Assembly: GCA_963739385.1 (NCBI GenBank)
Contig: CAVUAI010000027.1
Coordinates: forward strand, 62,001-126,000
Origin: VAZQ01 sp963739385
GTDB lineage: Bacteria; Pseudomonadota; Alphaproteobacteria; Rhizobiales; Xanthobacteraceae
Length of the DNA stretch: 64,000 nt
Reading direction: 5' to 3'
The position numbers and the translations under genes were made by a program. This document shows, one piece after another, positions 8,049-16,507 of this stretch. The notes beneath the pieces were generated by a model, which worked only from the letters and a program-made list of their open reading frames with translations, made no database searches and was not told the origin of the DNA. The first letter of the stretch is position 1; each line of letters begins with the position of its first letter.

Positions 8049-10600
8049 TCAGGAGAAAAGGAAGTCCGTCGGATCGATCGCCGCCCCGTTCATGAAGGTG
8101 ATGATCTCATGCAACGCGCCGCCGCTGTAGTTCACCTGCCAATGGGTGGCATCGATGTTGGTGAAAGTCGCGCCCGGGCCGTAGCCGACGAATTGCAATG
8201 AGTCTCCCGCCGCCGCGTTGTTGCCGACGAAGTCGACGACGGTGTCGCCGGCCGCCTCACCGATCTTGAACACGAACGTGTCGTTGCCGCCATTGCCGAT
8301 GAGCACGTCTGCACCGGCGCCGCCATCGAGCGAGTTGTTGCCGGAATTGCCGTGGAGCGCATTGGCGAGCACGTTGCCCGTCCCCGCCAGGTTGCCCGAG
8401 CCTTGCAGCACCAGGGTTTCGACATTGGCGGCCAGGGCGTAGCCGACGGTCGAGAACACCACATCGGCTCCTTCGCTGGCATTCTCGACCACCATGTCGG
8501 CGGCATCGTCGACGAAGTAGACGTCGTTGCCGAGCCCGCCCGCCATCGTGTCGGCGCCGCCGCCGCCGTCGAGGAGATTGTTGCCGGCATTGCCGTAGAG
8601 CGTGTTTGCAGAGGCGTTGCCGTAGCCCTGCAGGTCGGCGCTGCCCTGCAACACGAGGGTTTCGACATTCGCCGACAGCCTGAAATGGGCGGAGGACAGG
8701 ACCACGTCACTGCCTTCGCCGGCGTTCTCAAACACCGCATCGGCGGCATCGTCGACGAAGTAGACGTCGTTGCCGGCGCCGCCGACCATGACGTCGGCGC
8801 CCGCGCCGCCGTCGAGCAGGTTGTTGCCGGCATTGCCGTAGAGCGAATTCGCCAAGCCGTTGCCATAACCCTGCAGGTCGGCGCTGCCCTGCAGGACGAG
8901 GGCTTCGACATTCGCCGGCAGTCTGAAATTGGCGGTCGAGAACACCACATCGGTGCCCTCGTTGGCGTTCTCGATCACGGCGTCGCTGGGATCGTCGACG
9001 AAATAGACATCATTGCCGGCAAGGCCATACATCCCGTCAACGCCGGACCCGCCGTCCAGCAGGTTGCCTCCGGCATTACCGTAGATCGCATTGCTCGCGC
9101 CGTTGCCGTAGGCCTGGAGATCGGCGCTGCCCTGCAGCACCAGATTTTCAACGTGCGGCGACAGCCGGAAGTGAGCAGTCGCGTAGACGGTATCGATGCC
9201 CTCTCCGGCGTTCTCGATCACGGCGTCGCCGGTGTTGTCGACGAAGTAGGCATCGCTTCCGGCCCCGCCGAGGAGCTGGTTCGCACCGCCGGAAGCGGTG
9301 AGCCAGTCGTTCCCGGCGTCGCCGGACAGCGAGTTGCCGGCGCCATTGACATAAAGCGCGTCATGGTCGGCACCGCCGAAGAGCTGGTTCGCATTGCCGG
9401 TGAAAGAAAGCTGGTCGTTGCCGGCATCGCCAAACGCCATATTCAGGTTGCTGCTGGAGGTGATGACGTCGTCGCCGCCCCCACCGTCGAGGACACCGCC
9501 GCCCGCACCGCCGTTAATCTGGTCGTTGCCGCTGCCGCCGGTCGCGCTCTCGATGATCGTGTCCAGCGCGATGGCGATGTTGTTCACCATGCCGTTGCAA
9601 CTGGTGAACGTCCCGGGGTCTAGATTGATGACCGCGTCGGCGGTAAACCCGGACAAGTCGAGCTTGTTGCCGGTGCCCCCATCCCAAATGGTAATGATTG
9701 GATGGGTATTGACGTTGAAATCGAAATACTGCCCGGCCGGACCATCCACATTGCTATTGAATCCGAACGTCTGCCCGCCTTCGGCAAGCGGGCCCGTCGT
9801 CGGCGCGCCGTAATCCGTTGCACCGCGAGAATGTCCATGATCATCGGCGTCGTTGGCCGGTAGCCCCAGTCGTCAGCGGTCGTGCCCCAACTGGTCCCAG
9901 TCACCGGGTAGTCATCGTAGAATGCGGCGTCTGTGACCTCCGGTGAGATGTAGGACATCACCGACCACAGCAGGGTGTCGTAAACGCCGAACTGCTGGGT
10001 GCTCTCGTCCACGGTGCTGTTGTAAGGACCGGCGTGACCCAGGCCCAACAAGTGCCCCTGCTCGTGCACGAGGGTGTCATAAGGGTAGCCGCCTTTTTCG
10101 CTGAAGGGGCCGCCGATCGGACCGAAGCCGTTTGTGCTCGTGTCGATGGAAATCAAAACTCCGGTGCTGGGGCCACTCTCAGTCCCGCTCCCGACAACGG
10201 AAGCAAACCGGTTCGGAAAATTCTGGTACGCGGACCCGTCGGTGCCCCGGATGAAGGTAAAGTCCGTGCTGGCGACGGCAGCTGCGGGTGAAAATGTGAT
10301 GTCCGCCACGGCCGACCACAGCGCGAGCCCCGAGACGAATGCGTCCTGCTCGACAATGGTCCAATTCGAAGCCGCATCGAACCAATAAGTGACGTTCCCC
10401 CCGGGTGTCCCGGAGACCGACAGAGTCGTATCCCCCCATTTGGTCGCGTAGAAAGCATAATTGGGGTCGTAGGTCGCAGGAGTGTGGTCGCCCGCATAAT
10501 CCCAGGTGCCAAAGCTCGTCGCCGCCACCTTCGCATCGGACGTGACCCCGGAAATGAAGGTGACTTCGGGATCAAAATCAGTCGGGACGGTGGGACTCAT
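8049..10600 (-). pseudogene. Serralysin-like M10B metalloprotease with C-terminal RTX repeats, interrupted by a one-base frameshift
   Basis: The N-terminal part (ATG at 10600, read to about 9815) is a serralysin-type protease: zinc motif HEQGHLLGLGH (His179, Glu180, His183, His189) and a downstream Met-turn SVMSY. It lacks a Sec signal, as expected for type I secretion. After ILAVQR the frame continues as unrelated Arg-rich residues, while the family continuation (YGAPTTGPLAEGGQTFGFN, then the FDFNVNTHPIITIWDGG segment) sits in the frame shifted by one base and runs to 8049. One base appears to be missing near 9812-9817. The C-terminal part is about 560 residues of calcium-binding RTX nonapeptides (GGxGxDxx) in 81-residue units, ending with a typical secretion tail. 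No type I secretion genes are adjacent. Apart from the shift, the gene looks intact, about 840 codons. Confidence 0.82.
8335..9306 (-). repeat. Four tandem 243-bp units encoding 81-residue RTX blocks
   Basis: The segment TTGTTGCCGG and close variants recurs at 8335, 8578, 8821 and 9064, exactly 243 bases apart. Each unit encodes YGNAGNNLLDGG, a GxGNDVYFVDD segment, ENAxEGxDVV, FRLxxNVExLVLQG and SADLQGYGN. Constant spacing and high nucleotide similarity indicate tandem duplication inside the gene. Less regular RTX repeats continue towards 9530. Confidence 0.85.
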
Positions 10601-11096
10601 CGCAATTCATTCCTTGTGCTCGAAAAACCGACACGCCCGAGCCATCTGAGCTCTCGCTGCCTTCTACCAGTGTGCGGCGATGCCTGGAAGCCATGCCGCG
10701 ATCCGCGAGCTTTAAATCGTTACCTGCGATCGGCCGACCGCCAAAATCAAGGAGCAACAGCGGAAAGATTACGCTCGCGCCATACGATTCGCTTGCAACG
10801 TCGCCTTGTGGTCGGACGGGCGGGCTCGCTGCCGATCAATCGCTTCCTGTTGCCGAGGCACACAAGATCATGCGGGAAGATGGCCCATTTCGGGCGCCAC
10901 TACCGGGACGGCAGCACCACGCGCGTGCGCGTGCGCGCCAACGAATTCATCGCCGAGCGTCTCCGAGATAGCAGCGCGCAGCAGGATGGACCCGCGGAGG
11001 GACGGCAGAGGCGGTCATACCCATCGTCTTTGCGGGGACGACACGCTACCGTGCCGCCAGCGATCTCCCCGAAGAAGACGCAGCAAGGGACCGGAA
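10601..11096. other. Intergenic region of 496 bases, no supported gene
   Basis: Open frames cross this stretch on both strands, but none has a ribosome binding site or a protein-like composition. It lies upstream of both the divergent protease gene and the enolase-superfamily gene. A short alternating GTGCGC tract is present near 10920. I see no hairpin or operator of note. Confidence 0.45.
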
Positions 11097-12195
11097 ATGC
11101 CTGCCGCCACCATCGCCAGCATCGACACCATTACGCTTCGCATTCCGCTCGACACCTGGGCGCCGCCGCCGCAATTCGCCGGCAGGCCGCGCACCCACGT
11201 GGACATGGTGCTGGTGCGTGTCGCCGCCGGCAACGGCGTCGTCGGCTGGGGCGAGGCCTATGGCAGCAGCGCACCGATGATCCCCGCGGTGTTCGACACC
11301 TGGATCAAGCATGCCGCGATCGGACAGGATGCGAGCGACGCGATCGCTGACCGCACGGCTCGAACGCCTGCTGCACGGTTTCGGTCGCGCCGGCCCGGTG
11401 CCGCACGCGATCAGTGGGCTCGACATCGCCTTATGGGACATCCGCGGCAAGCTCGAAGGCGTGCCGGTTGCCACGCTGCTCGGCGGAGCGCGCCGCAAGC
11501 GCGTCGAGGCCTATGCGTCCCTGCTTCAGTACGGCGGAGCGGTCGAGCACGTACGCCGCAACGTGGCGCGCGCGCTCGAGCGCGGCTACCGCCACATCAA
11601 GCTGCATGAGCGTACTCCTGAAAGCGTCGCCGCCGCGCGCGCAGAAGCCGGGCCCGACATCCCGATCATGGTCGACACCAATTGCGGCTGGACGCCGGAC
11701 CAGGCGACGGCGGCGGTGGCCGCCATGGCGCCTTCAAAGCCGTTCTGGGTCGAGGAGCCGATCTGGCCGCCGGAGGACTTCGAGTCGCTGGCTGCACTCC
11801 GGCGCACGACCGGCGTGCCGCTGGCGATGGGCGAGAACGCCTCGGGCGTCCTCGACTTTCACAAGATGGTGGCCGCTGGCGCGACCGATTTCGTGCAGCC
11901 GAGCGTGGTCAAGATCGGCGGCCTCACCAACCTGTGGCGGGTCGCCACCGAGGCGGAGCAGGCGGGCGTTACCTGCGTGCCGCACGCATTCTTTTTCGGG
12001 CCGGGATACCTTGCGACCTTGCACGCGCTGGCGGCCAAGGAGCGCGTGGCTCCGCTCGAGCGCCTGTTCGCCGACGTGGGATTCACGGCCTATGCGAAGA
12101 CCGTGCCGGTGGTCGACGGCGCGATCGAGGTGCCCGAACGCCCGGGGCTTGGCGCCGATCCGGAAGAGGAGTTGATTGAGCGCTTTCGCGTGTGA
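11097..12195 (+). pseudogene. Mandelate racemase/muconate lactonizing enzyme family protein, one-base frameshift
   Basis: The N-terminal capping domain starts at the ATG at 11097 and reads family-like through WGEAYGSSAPMIPAVFDTW. The barrel domain is in the +1 frame from about 11345 (LTARLERLLHGFGRAGP...) to 12195. The switch lies near 11338-11350, consistent with one extra base. Barrel ligands are visible: Asp in VDTNCGW, Glu in VEEPIWPPED, Glu in GENASG and the late His in PHAFFFGP. The usual K-x-K base motif reads IKLHE, with His in place of the second Lys. Family enzymes abstract the proton alpha to a carboxylate (racemases, sugar-acid dehydratases). A TctC receptor follows, so uptake and conversion of an organic acid is plausible. 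Confidence 0.78.
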
Positions 12196-12313
12196 AGATG
12201 GCTTAACCCGCCGGCCACAACGCGACCTCCGTGCGCCGGAAGATCGCCGATACCCAAGATTCGCTGGCCCTCAGCAAGAGCGAGCAATGCTCATCCAGGG
12301 AAGGACAACAACA

Positions 12314-13300
12314 ATGATCACCATGGGCAGACGGGCTTGGATGATCGGCCTCGCGACAGCGGCCGGGGCCGCGCTGCTGCGCACGCGGGCAGCGGCGCAA
12401 ACCTATCCGCAGCGTCCGGTCCGGCTGATCGTGCCGTATGCGCCGGGCGGCGGCACTGACGTGTTCTCGCGGCTTCTTGCCGCACAGATCGAACGCGAGT
12501 TCGGCCAGACCCTCATCATCGACAACCGCGCGGGTGGCGCGAGCGTCATCGGCACCCAGGTGGTCGCCAATGCGCCGCCCGACGGCTACACCATCGGCAT
12601 GGTCGACAGTGCATTTGTCACCAATCCCGGCCTGCTCAAGGACAAGCTGCCCTACGATACGCGCAAGGACTTCGTTCCGGTGTCGCTGCTCTCGCGCACG
12701 CAACTGGTGCTGTGTGTGCATCCGGCGTCGCCGTTTCAATCCGCGCAGGAGCTGATCGCGTTTGCCAAAGCCAACCCGGGCAAGCTGACCTTTGCCTCGG
12801 CCGGGATCGGCACCGGCATTCATCTCGCCGGCGAGCAGTTTCGCCAGGTGGCGGGGATCGCAATTGTGATCGTGCCCTATCGCGGCGGCGCGCCCGCGCT
12901 CGCCGACTTTCTCTCTGGCAAGGTGGATTTCACCTTCGGCGCCGTGCCGACCATCCGCGAGCATATTCTCGGTGGCAAGGCGCGCGGCCTGGGCGTCACC
13001 CGTGGACGCGCGCCGCAGCTGCCTGACATTCCCAGCATGGAGGAGCTCGGCTACGGCAGCGTCGATTCCGCCAGCGAGATGGGGCTGATCGTGCCGGCGT
13101 CAACGCCGGCGCCGATCGTGGACAGGCTGCAGCAGATTTCGGCGAATGCCGTCAAGGAGGCGGCGTTCAGCCGAAGCCTGCTGGAGCGCGGTTTCCAGCC
13201 GATCGGCAGCACCACGGACGAGTTCCGCGCCCATGTCGACCGTGAGATCGAAAAATGGATCCGCATCATCGCCGCCGGCGACATCAAGCCGGAGCAGTAG
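12314..13300 (+). CDS. TctC/Bug-family periplasmic binding protein (2 of 6)
   Basis: A 328-residue receptor. The N-terminus MITMGRRAWMIGLATAAGAALL resembles a Tat-type signal with a twin Arg, ending near AAAQT. Family motifs: YPQRPVRLIVPYAPGGGTDVFSR, PPDGYTIG, PYRGGAPALADFLSGKVDF and IPSMEELG. The ATG at 12314 follows GGAAGGAC at workable spacing; an ATG at 12323 is an alternative. It begins 118 bases after the enolase-superfamily gene and probably belongs to the same unit. Confidence 0.92.
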   Translation: MITMGRRAWMIGLATAAGAALLRTRAAAQTYPQRPVRLIVPYAPGGGTDVFSRLLAAQIEREFGQTLIIDNRAGGASVIGTQVVANAPPDGYTIGMVDSAFVTNPGLLKDKLPYDTRKDFVPVSLLSRTQLVLCVHPASPFQSAQELIAFAKANPGKLTFASAGIGTGIHLAGEQFRQVAGIAIVIVPYRGGAPALADFLSGKVDFTFGAVPTIREHILGGKARGLGVTRGRAPQLPDIPSMEELGYGSVDSASEMGLIVPASTPAPIVDRLQQISANAVKEAAFSRSLLERGFQPIGSTTDEFRAHVDREIEKWIRIIAAGDIKPEQ

Positions 13301-13341
13301 AGACAGCGTCGCTGCGCTCAATCCGTCCGACAAGGAAGGAC

Positions 13342-13770
13342 CTAGAGCTCGAACAGGTACATGACGAATGCTTCGGCTGCGGCGCCGCGAGATTGGTAGA
13401 GGCCGCGCGCGGCAAGGTTGTCGTGCTCGGTGCCGACCCAAGCCTCCTCACAGCCCAGCGCCTTGCCGAGCGCTAGCATCTCGTCGAGCAGGCGCCCGGC
13501 GACGCCACGCCGCCGCCAGGCAGGAGCGACGCCGACCTCGTCGACATAGAGCTCGGTGGGCTTGTCGGGGTGCCTGTGGACTACCACAGCGATTTGTCCC
13601 ACGACCTCATCGCCAGCAATGGCGACGATCATATGATGGCCCGGCTCGGCGAGATAGGCAGCGAGCCGTTCCGGATCGACCGCCGCATCGAAGACCTCAT
13701 CCGCGACGCGGCCGAGGATGGCGGCATCCGCCGGGGTCAGCCGTCTGGTCTCAATCGTCTCAATCTGCAT
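13342..13770 (-). CDS. GNAT family N-acetyltransferase
   Basis: A 142-residue single-domain acetyltransferase. The acetyl-CoA pyrophosphate-binding motif A is VGVAPAWRRRGVAGRLLDEM (about residues 80-99), preceded by the strand ELYVDEV; motif B is seen in GLYQSRGA. The arrangement resembles AAC(3)-I-like or general GNAT proteins. The acceptor may be a protein N-terminus, an amine or an antibiotic and cannot be told from sequence. It is convergent with the upstream TctC gene, 41 bases apart. The ribosome binding site is weak, so the start is only moderately sure. Confidence 0.82.
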   Translation of the reverse strand: MQIETIETRRLTPADAAILGRVADEVFDAAVDPERLAAYLAEPGHHMIVAIAGDEVVGQIAVVVHRHPDKPTELYVDEVGVAPAWRRRGVAGRLLDEMLALGKALGCEEAWVGTEHDNLAARGLYQSRGAAAEAFVMYLFEL

Positions 13771-14140
13771 GCAATGGCGCCCTGGGTCAGCTCTCGGGAG
13801 ATACGCCCGGCGTGCGAATGTACTCCGTTTCGTTTCGCTTCACTCACGCCCGTCCCAGAGGATCTGGAGCCGCAAGCCAATTCACATCTCCAAAACGATT
13901 GCGCAGTGGGTCGCGCGGAACATGCGTTTGCGCCCGGTCCGGCCGCGGCAATGGCGGCCGGCGCGCGTCAACCCTTCGGTTGAGCCCGAACGGCAAAGGG
14001 TCCATGCTTGACCTTGCGTCTTCGTGCCCTCTCACCAAGCTCGACGGCACGGTCATCAGGGACGCACTGAATACCGCATCAAGCGGTCAAGACCGGCCGT
14101 TTTGCCCGGACGATGGCCGCAGCGACAAGGAGGAAATGAT
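13771..14140. other. Intergenic region of 370 bases, no supported gene
   Basis: This stretch separates the divergent GNAT and amidohydrolase genes. Open frames through it are not protein-like. A small hairpin (TCAACC, CTTC loop, GGTTGA) lies near 13970. Just before 14141 is the ribosome binding site AAGGAGG. No promoter pair stands out. Confidence 0.45.
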
Positions 14141-15232
14141 ATGGACACCCGCAGAGGCTTTCTCAAAAGCGCCGGCGCCGCGACCGGCATCGTCTTCTGT
14201 GATTGCATCATGCGGGATGCGGCCTACGCCCAGCAGCCTGGCGGACAACGCCTGCCGGTGACCGTCAACGGCAAGCGGGTCAAGACGATCGACGTGCATG
14301 CGCACTGCCACTTCCGCGAAGCCGTCGCCTTGATGGGCGAGGACGCCGGCCGGGTCCTGCCGCAGACCAAGGGTGCGCAGGAACACTTCATTGTCGTCGA
14401 GGAGCGCCTCAAGGGCATGGATGCGCAGGCGATTGACATGGAGGTGCTTTCCATCAATCCGTTCTGGTACCGCAAGGACCGCGATGCCGCCGCCGAGATC
14501 GTCAAGGTGCAGAACGAAAAGCTGGCCGAATTGTGCGCCTCGCGGCCGGACCGCTTCGCCGCTTTCGCCACGCTGGCCCTGCAGTTTCCGGATCTGGCGG
14601 TGCAGCAGCTCGAGACCGCGGTGAAAAAGCAGGGGTTGCGCGGCGCCGCGATCGGCGGCAGCGTCGCCGGCGAAGAGTTTTCCGACCCGAAATTCCATCC
14701 GGTATGGGCCAAGGCGGAAGAGCTCGGGGCGGTGCTGTTCATCCACCCGCAAAGCACGCCGGAGCTGGCGAAGCGTTTCCGTGGCAATGGCTGGCTGGCG
14801 AACACCATCGGAAATCCACTCGACACCACCATCGCTTTGCAGCGCCTGATCTTCGAGGGCACGCTCGATCGTTTTCCCGGCCTGAAAATCATCGCCGCGC
14901 ACGGCGGCGGCTACCTTCCCTCCTATGCGGCGCGCTCGGACCACGCCTGCTTCGTCTCGCCGCAGAACTGCAATCCCGAGATCAAGCTGAAGAAGAAACC
15001 AACCGAGTATCTCAATCAGCTTTATTTTGACGCGCTGGTGTTCACGCCCGCGGCACTACGCCACTTGGTGGCGCAGGTCGGCGCCAGCCAGATCGTGCTC
15101 GGCAGCGACCATCCGATCCCGTGGGAGGAACATCCGGTCGACCACGTGTTCGCGACCACCACCTTGAGCGACGAGGACAAGGTGGCCATTCTGGGCGGCA
15201 ACGCGGCGCGGCTGTTCGGGATGAAGGAATAG
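14141..15232 (+). CDS. Amidohydrolase family protein (ACMSD-like decarboxylase/hydrolase), exported
   Basis: A 363-residue protein starting at the ATG at 14141 after AAGGAGG. The N-terminus MDTRRGFLKSAGAATG is a textbook Tat signal (RRGFLK). The mature enzyme has amidohydrolase-superfamily metal sites: HxH at His53 and His55 (DVHAHCHF), a third His in FIHPQST, a fourth in IAAHGGGYLPSYAARSDHA and the catalytic Asp in LGSDHPIPWEEHP. The LGSDxP ending is typical of the aminocarboxymuconate-semialdehyde decarboxylase (ACMSD) group, which decarboxylates or hydrolyses aromatic acids and meta-cleavage products. Export to the periplasm is unusual for ACMSD itself. A divergent TctC gene lies downstream. 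Confidence 0.87.
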   Translation: MDTRRGFLKSAGAATGIVFCDCIMRDAAYAQQPGGQRLPVTVNGKRVKTIDVHAHCHFREAVALMGEDAGRVLPQTKGAQEHFIVVEERLKGMDAQAIDMEVLSINPFWYRKDRDAAAEIVKVQNEKLAELCASRPDRFAAFATLALQFPDLAVQQLETAVKKQGLRGAAIGGSVAGEEFSDPKFHPVWAKAEELGAVLFIHPQSTPELAKRFRGNGWLANTIGNPLDTTIALQRLIFEGTLDRFPGLKIIAAHGGGYLPSYAARSDHACFVSPQNCNPEIKLKKKPTEYLNQLYFDALVFTPAALRHLVAQVGASQIVLGSDHPIPWEEHPVDHVFATTTLSDEDKVAILGGNAARLFGMKE

Positions 15233-15325
15233 ACCCCGATGAACCCGAGGCGGTCGCCGGCGTGACCGAGATCGCCTGCCCGGGACAAACGGCCTACATA
15301 CTCGCGGCGGCCGCCTCGCAGGACC

Positions 15326-16303
15326 TCAATCGACGCTGGCGCCACTCGCCTTGATCGGCGGGCTCCATCGTTCGATCTCGTTCGCAACGAATTTCGCAAA
15401 ATATTCGGGCCCTCTGCGCTCCGGCGCGATCACGCCCTCCCCGATCGCCTCGAAGCGTTCGCGGACCGAAGGCGAGTCCAATGTCTCGCCAACGGCTTGA
15501 TTGAGCCGGCGGACGATCGGTTCCGGCGTGCCTTTCGGCAGGAAGAGGCCTTGCCAGGTGGTCACGTCGAAGTCGAGGCCCTGCTCCTTCGCTGTCGGCA
15601 CCTTCGGCAGCGATGCCGCGCGTCTTTGTCCGGTGGTGGCGATCGCCTTCACCATATCGGTCTCGATCTGCGGCAGGGATGTCGACGGCGAGTCGCACAT
15701 ATAATCCACGCGTCCAGCGATCAAATCCTGCATTGCAGGTCCCAGGCCGCGATAGGGCACGTGCGTTACCGAGACGCCCAACGCAGCATTGAGCAAAATG
15801 CAGCTCACATGCGATGCCGAGCCGGCGCCGGCGGAAGCGAATTTCGCGGTCGCTTGATTCGCCTTGATATGGGCGATGAATTCAGGAAGCGAGCCGGCGG
15901 GAAAACTCTTCGGGGTGATCAAGGCGCGGGGCGATTCCACCACGAGGCTGAGCGCAACAAAGTCGGTCAGCGTATTGTACGGCGGTTTGCGGTAGAGAGC
16001 CTGGCTCCAGGCATGGGTGCCGATGTTGCCGATCACGAACTGATAGCCGTCCGGCGCGGCCTTTGCCACTCGACCGGAACCGAGTGTCCCGCCCGCGCCG
16101 CTGGGATTCTCGACCACGACCTGCTGGCCAAGCAGTTCCCCGAGGCGCTGTGCAATGATGCGCCCGGCCACGTCGCTCGGACCGCCGGCGGCGAAAGGAA
16201 CAACGAGGGTCAGGGGGCGGGTCGGCCAGTCCTGCGCGTTGACCGACGCGACGTGAAACGTCGCCGCCAACGTGATGGCAAGAGCCAGAGACGGCCGTTT
16301 CAT
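15326..16303 (-). CDS. TctC/Bug-family periplasmic binding protein (3 of 6)
   Basis: The ATG at 16303 follows AGGAGA and gives 325 residues with a Sec signal peptide (MKRPSLALAITLAATF..., cleavage near VNAQD). Family motifs: WPTRPLTLVVPFAAGGPSDVAGR, APDGYQFV, PYRGLGPAMQDLIAGRVDY, VPTAKEQG. The open frame extends 17 codons upstream without a start signal. It faces the amidohydrolase gene (convergent) and is divergent from the ThDP-enzyme operon at 16508, so its ligand may relate to either. Confidence 0.92.
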   Translation of the reverse strand: MKRPSLALAITLAATFHVASVNAQDWPTRPLTLVVPFAAGGPSDVAGRIIAQRLGELLGQQVVVENPSGAGGTLGSGRVAKAAPDGYQFVIGNIGTHAWSQALYRKPPYNTLTDFVALSLVVESPRALITPKSFPAGSLPEFIAHIKANQATAKFASAGAGSASHVSCILLNAALGVSVTHVPYRGLGPAMQDLIAGRVDYMCDSPSTSLPQIETDMVKAIATTGQRRAASLPKVPTAKEQGLDFDVTTWQGLFLPKGTPEPIVRRLNQAVGETLDSPSVRERFEAIGEGVIAPERRGPEYFAKFVANEIERWSPPIKASGASVD

Positions 16304-16507
16304 CAGGGTCTCTCCTGGCCGCAACGGGCAACGCGGGTCCGCGGGCCGCGGCATTTCTATAACATATGTCGTCGCGGCTTTTCCAAAGTTGCATCGTTGA
16401 TCCCTGCGGCATACGGTTGGTGCTCACCCCGCGCTTAGGCGCTCGATACAAATTGTCCGCCACCGCCAGCGGTTGCGCGTCCGATCGAGAAGACGAAAGG
16501 GAGACCC

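Noticed and set aside
10806..11096. Upstream extension of the enolase-superfamily frame
   Set aside because: Cys/Arg-rich residues unlike the family; similarity begins at 11097.
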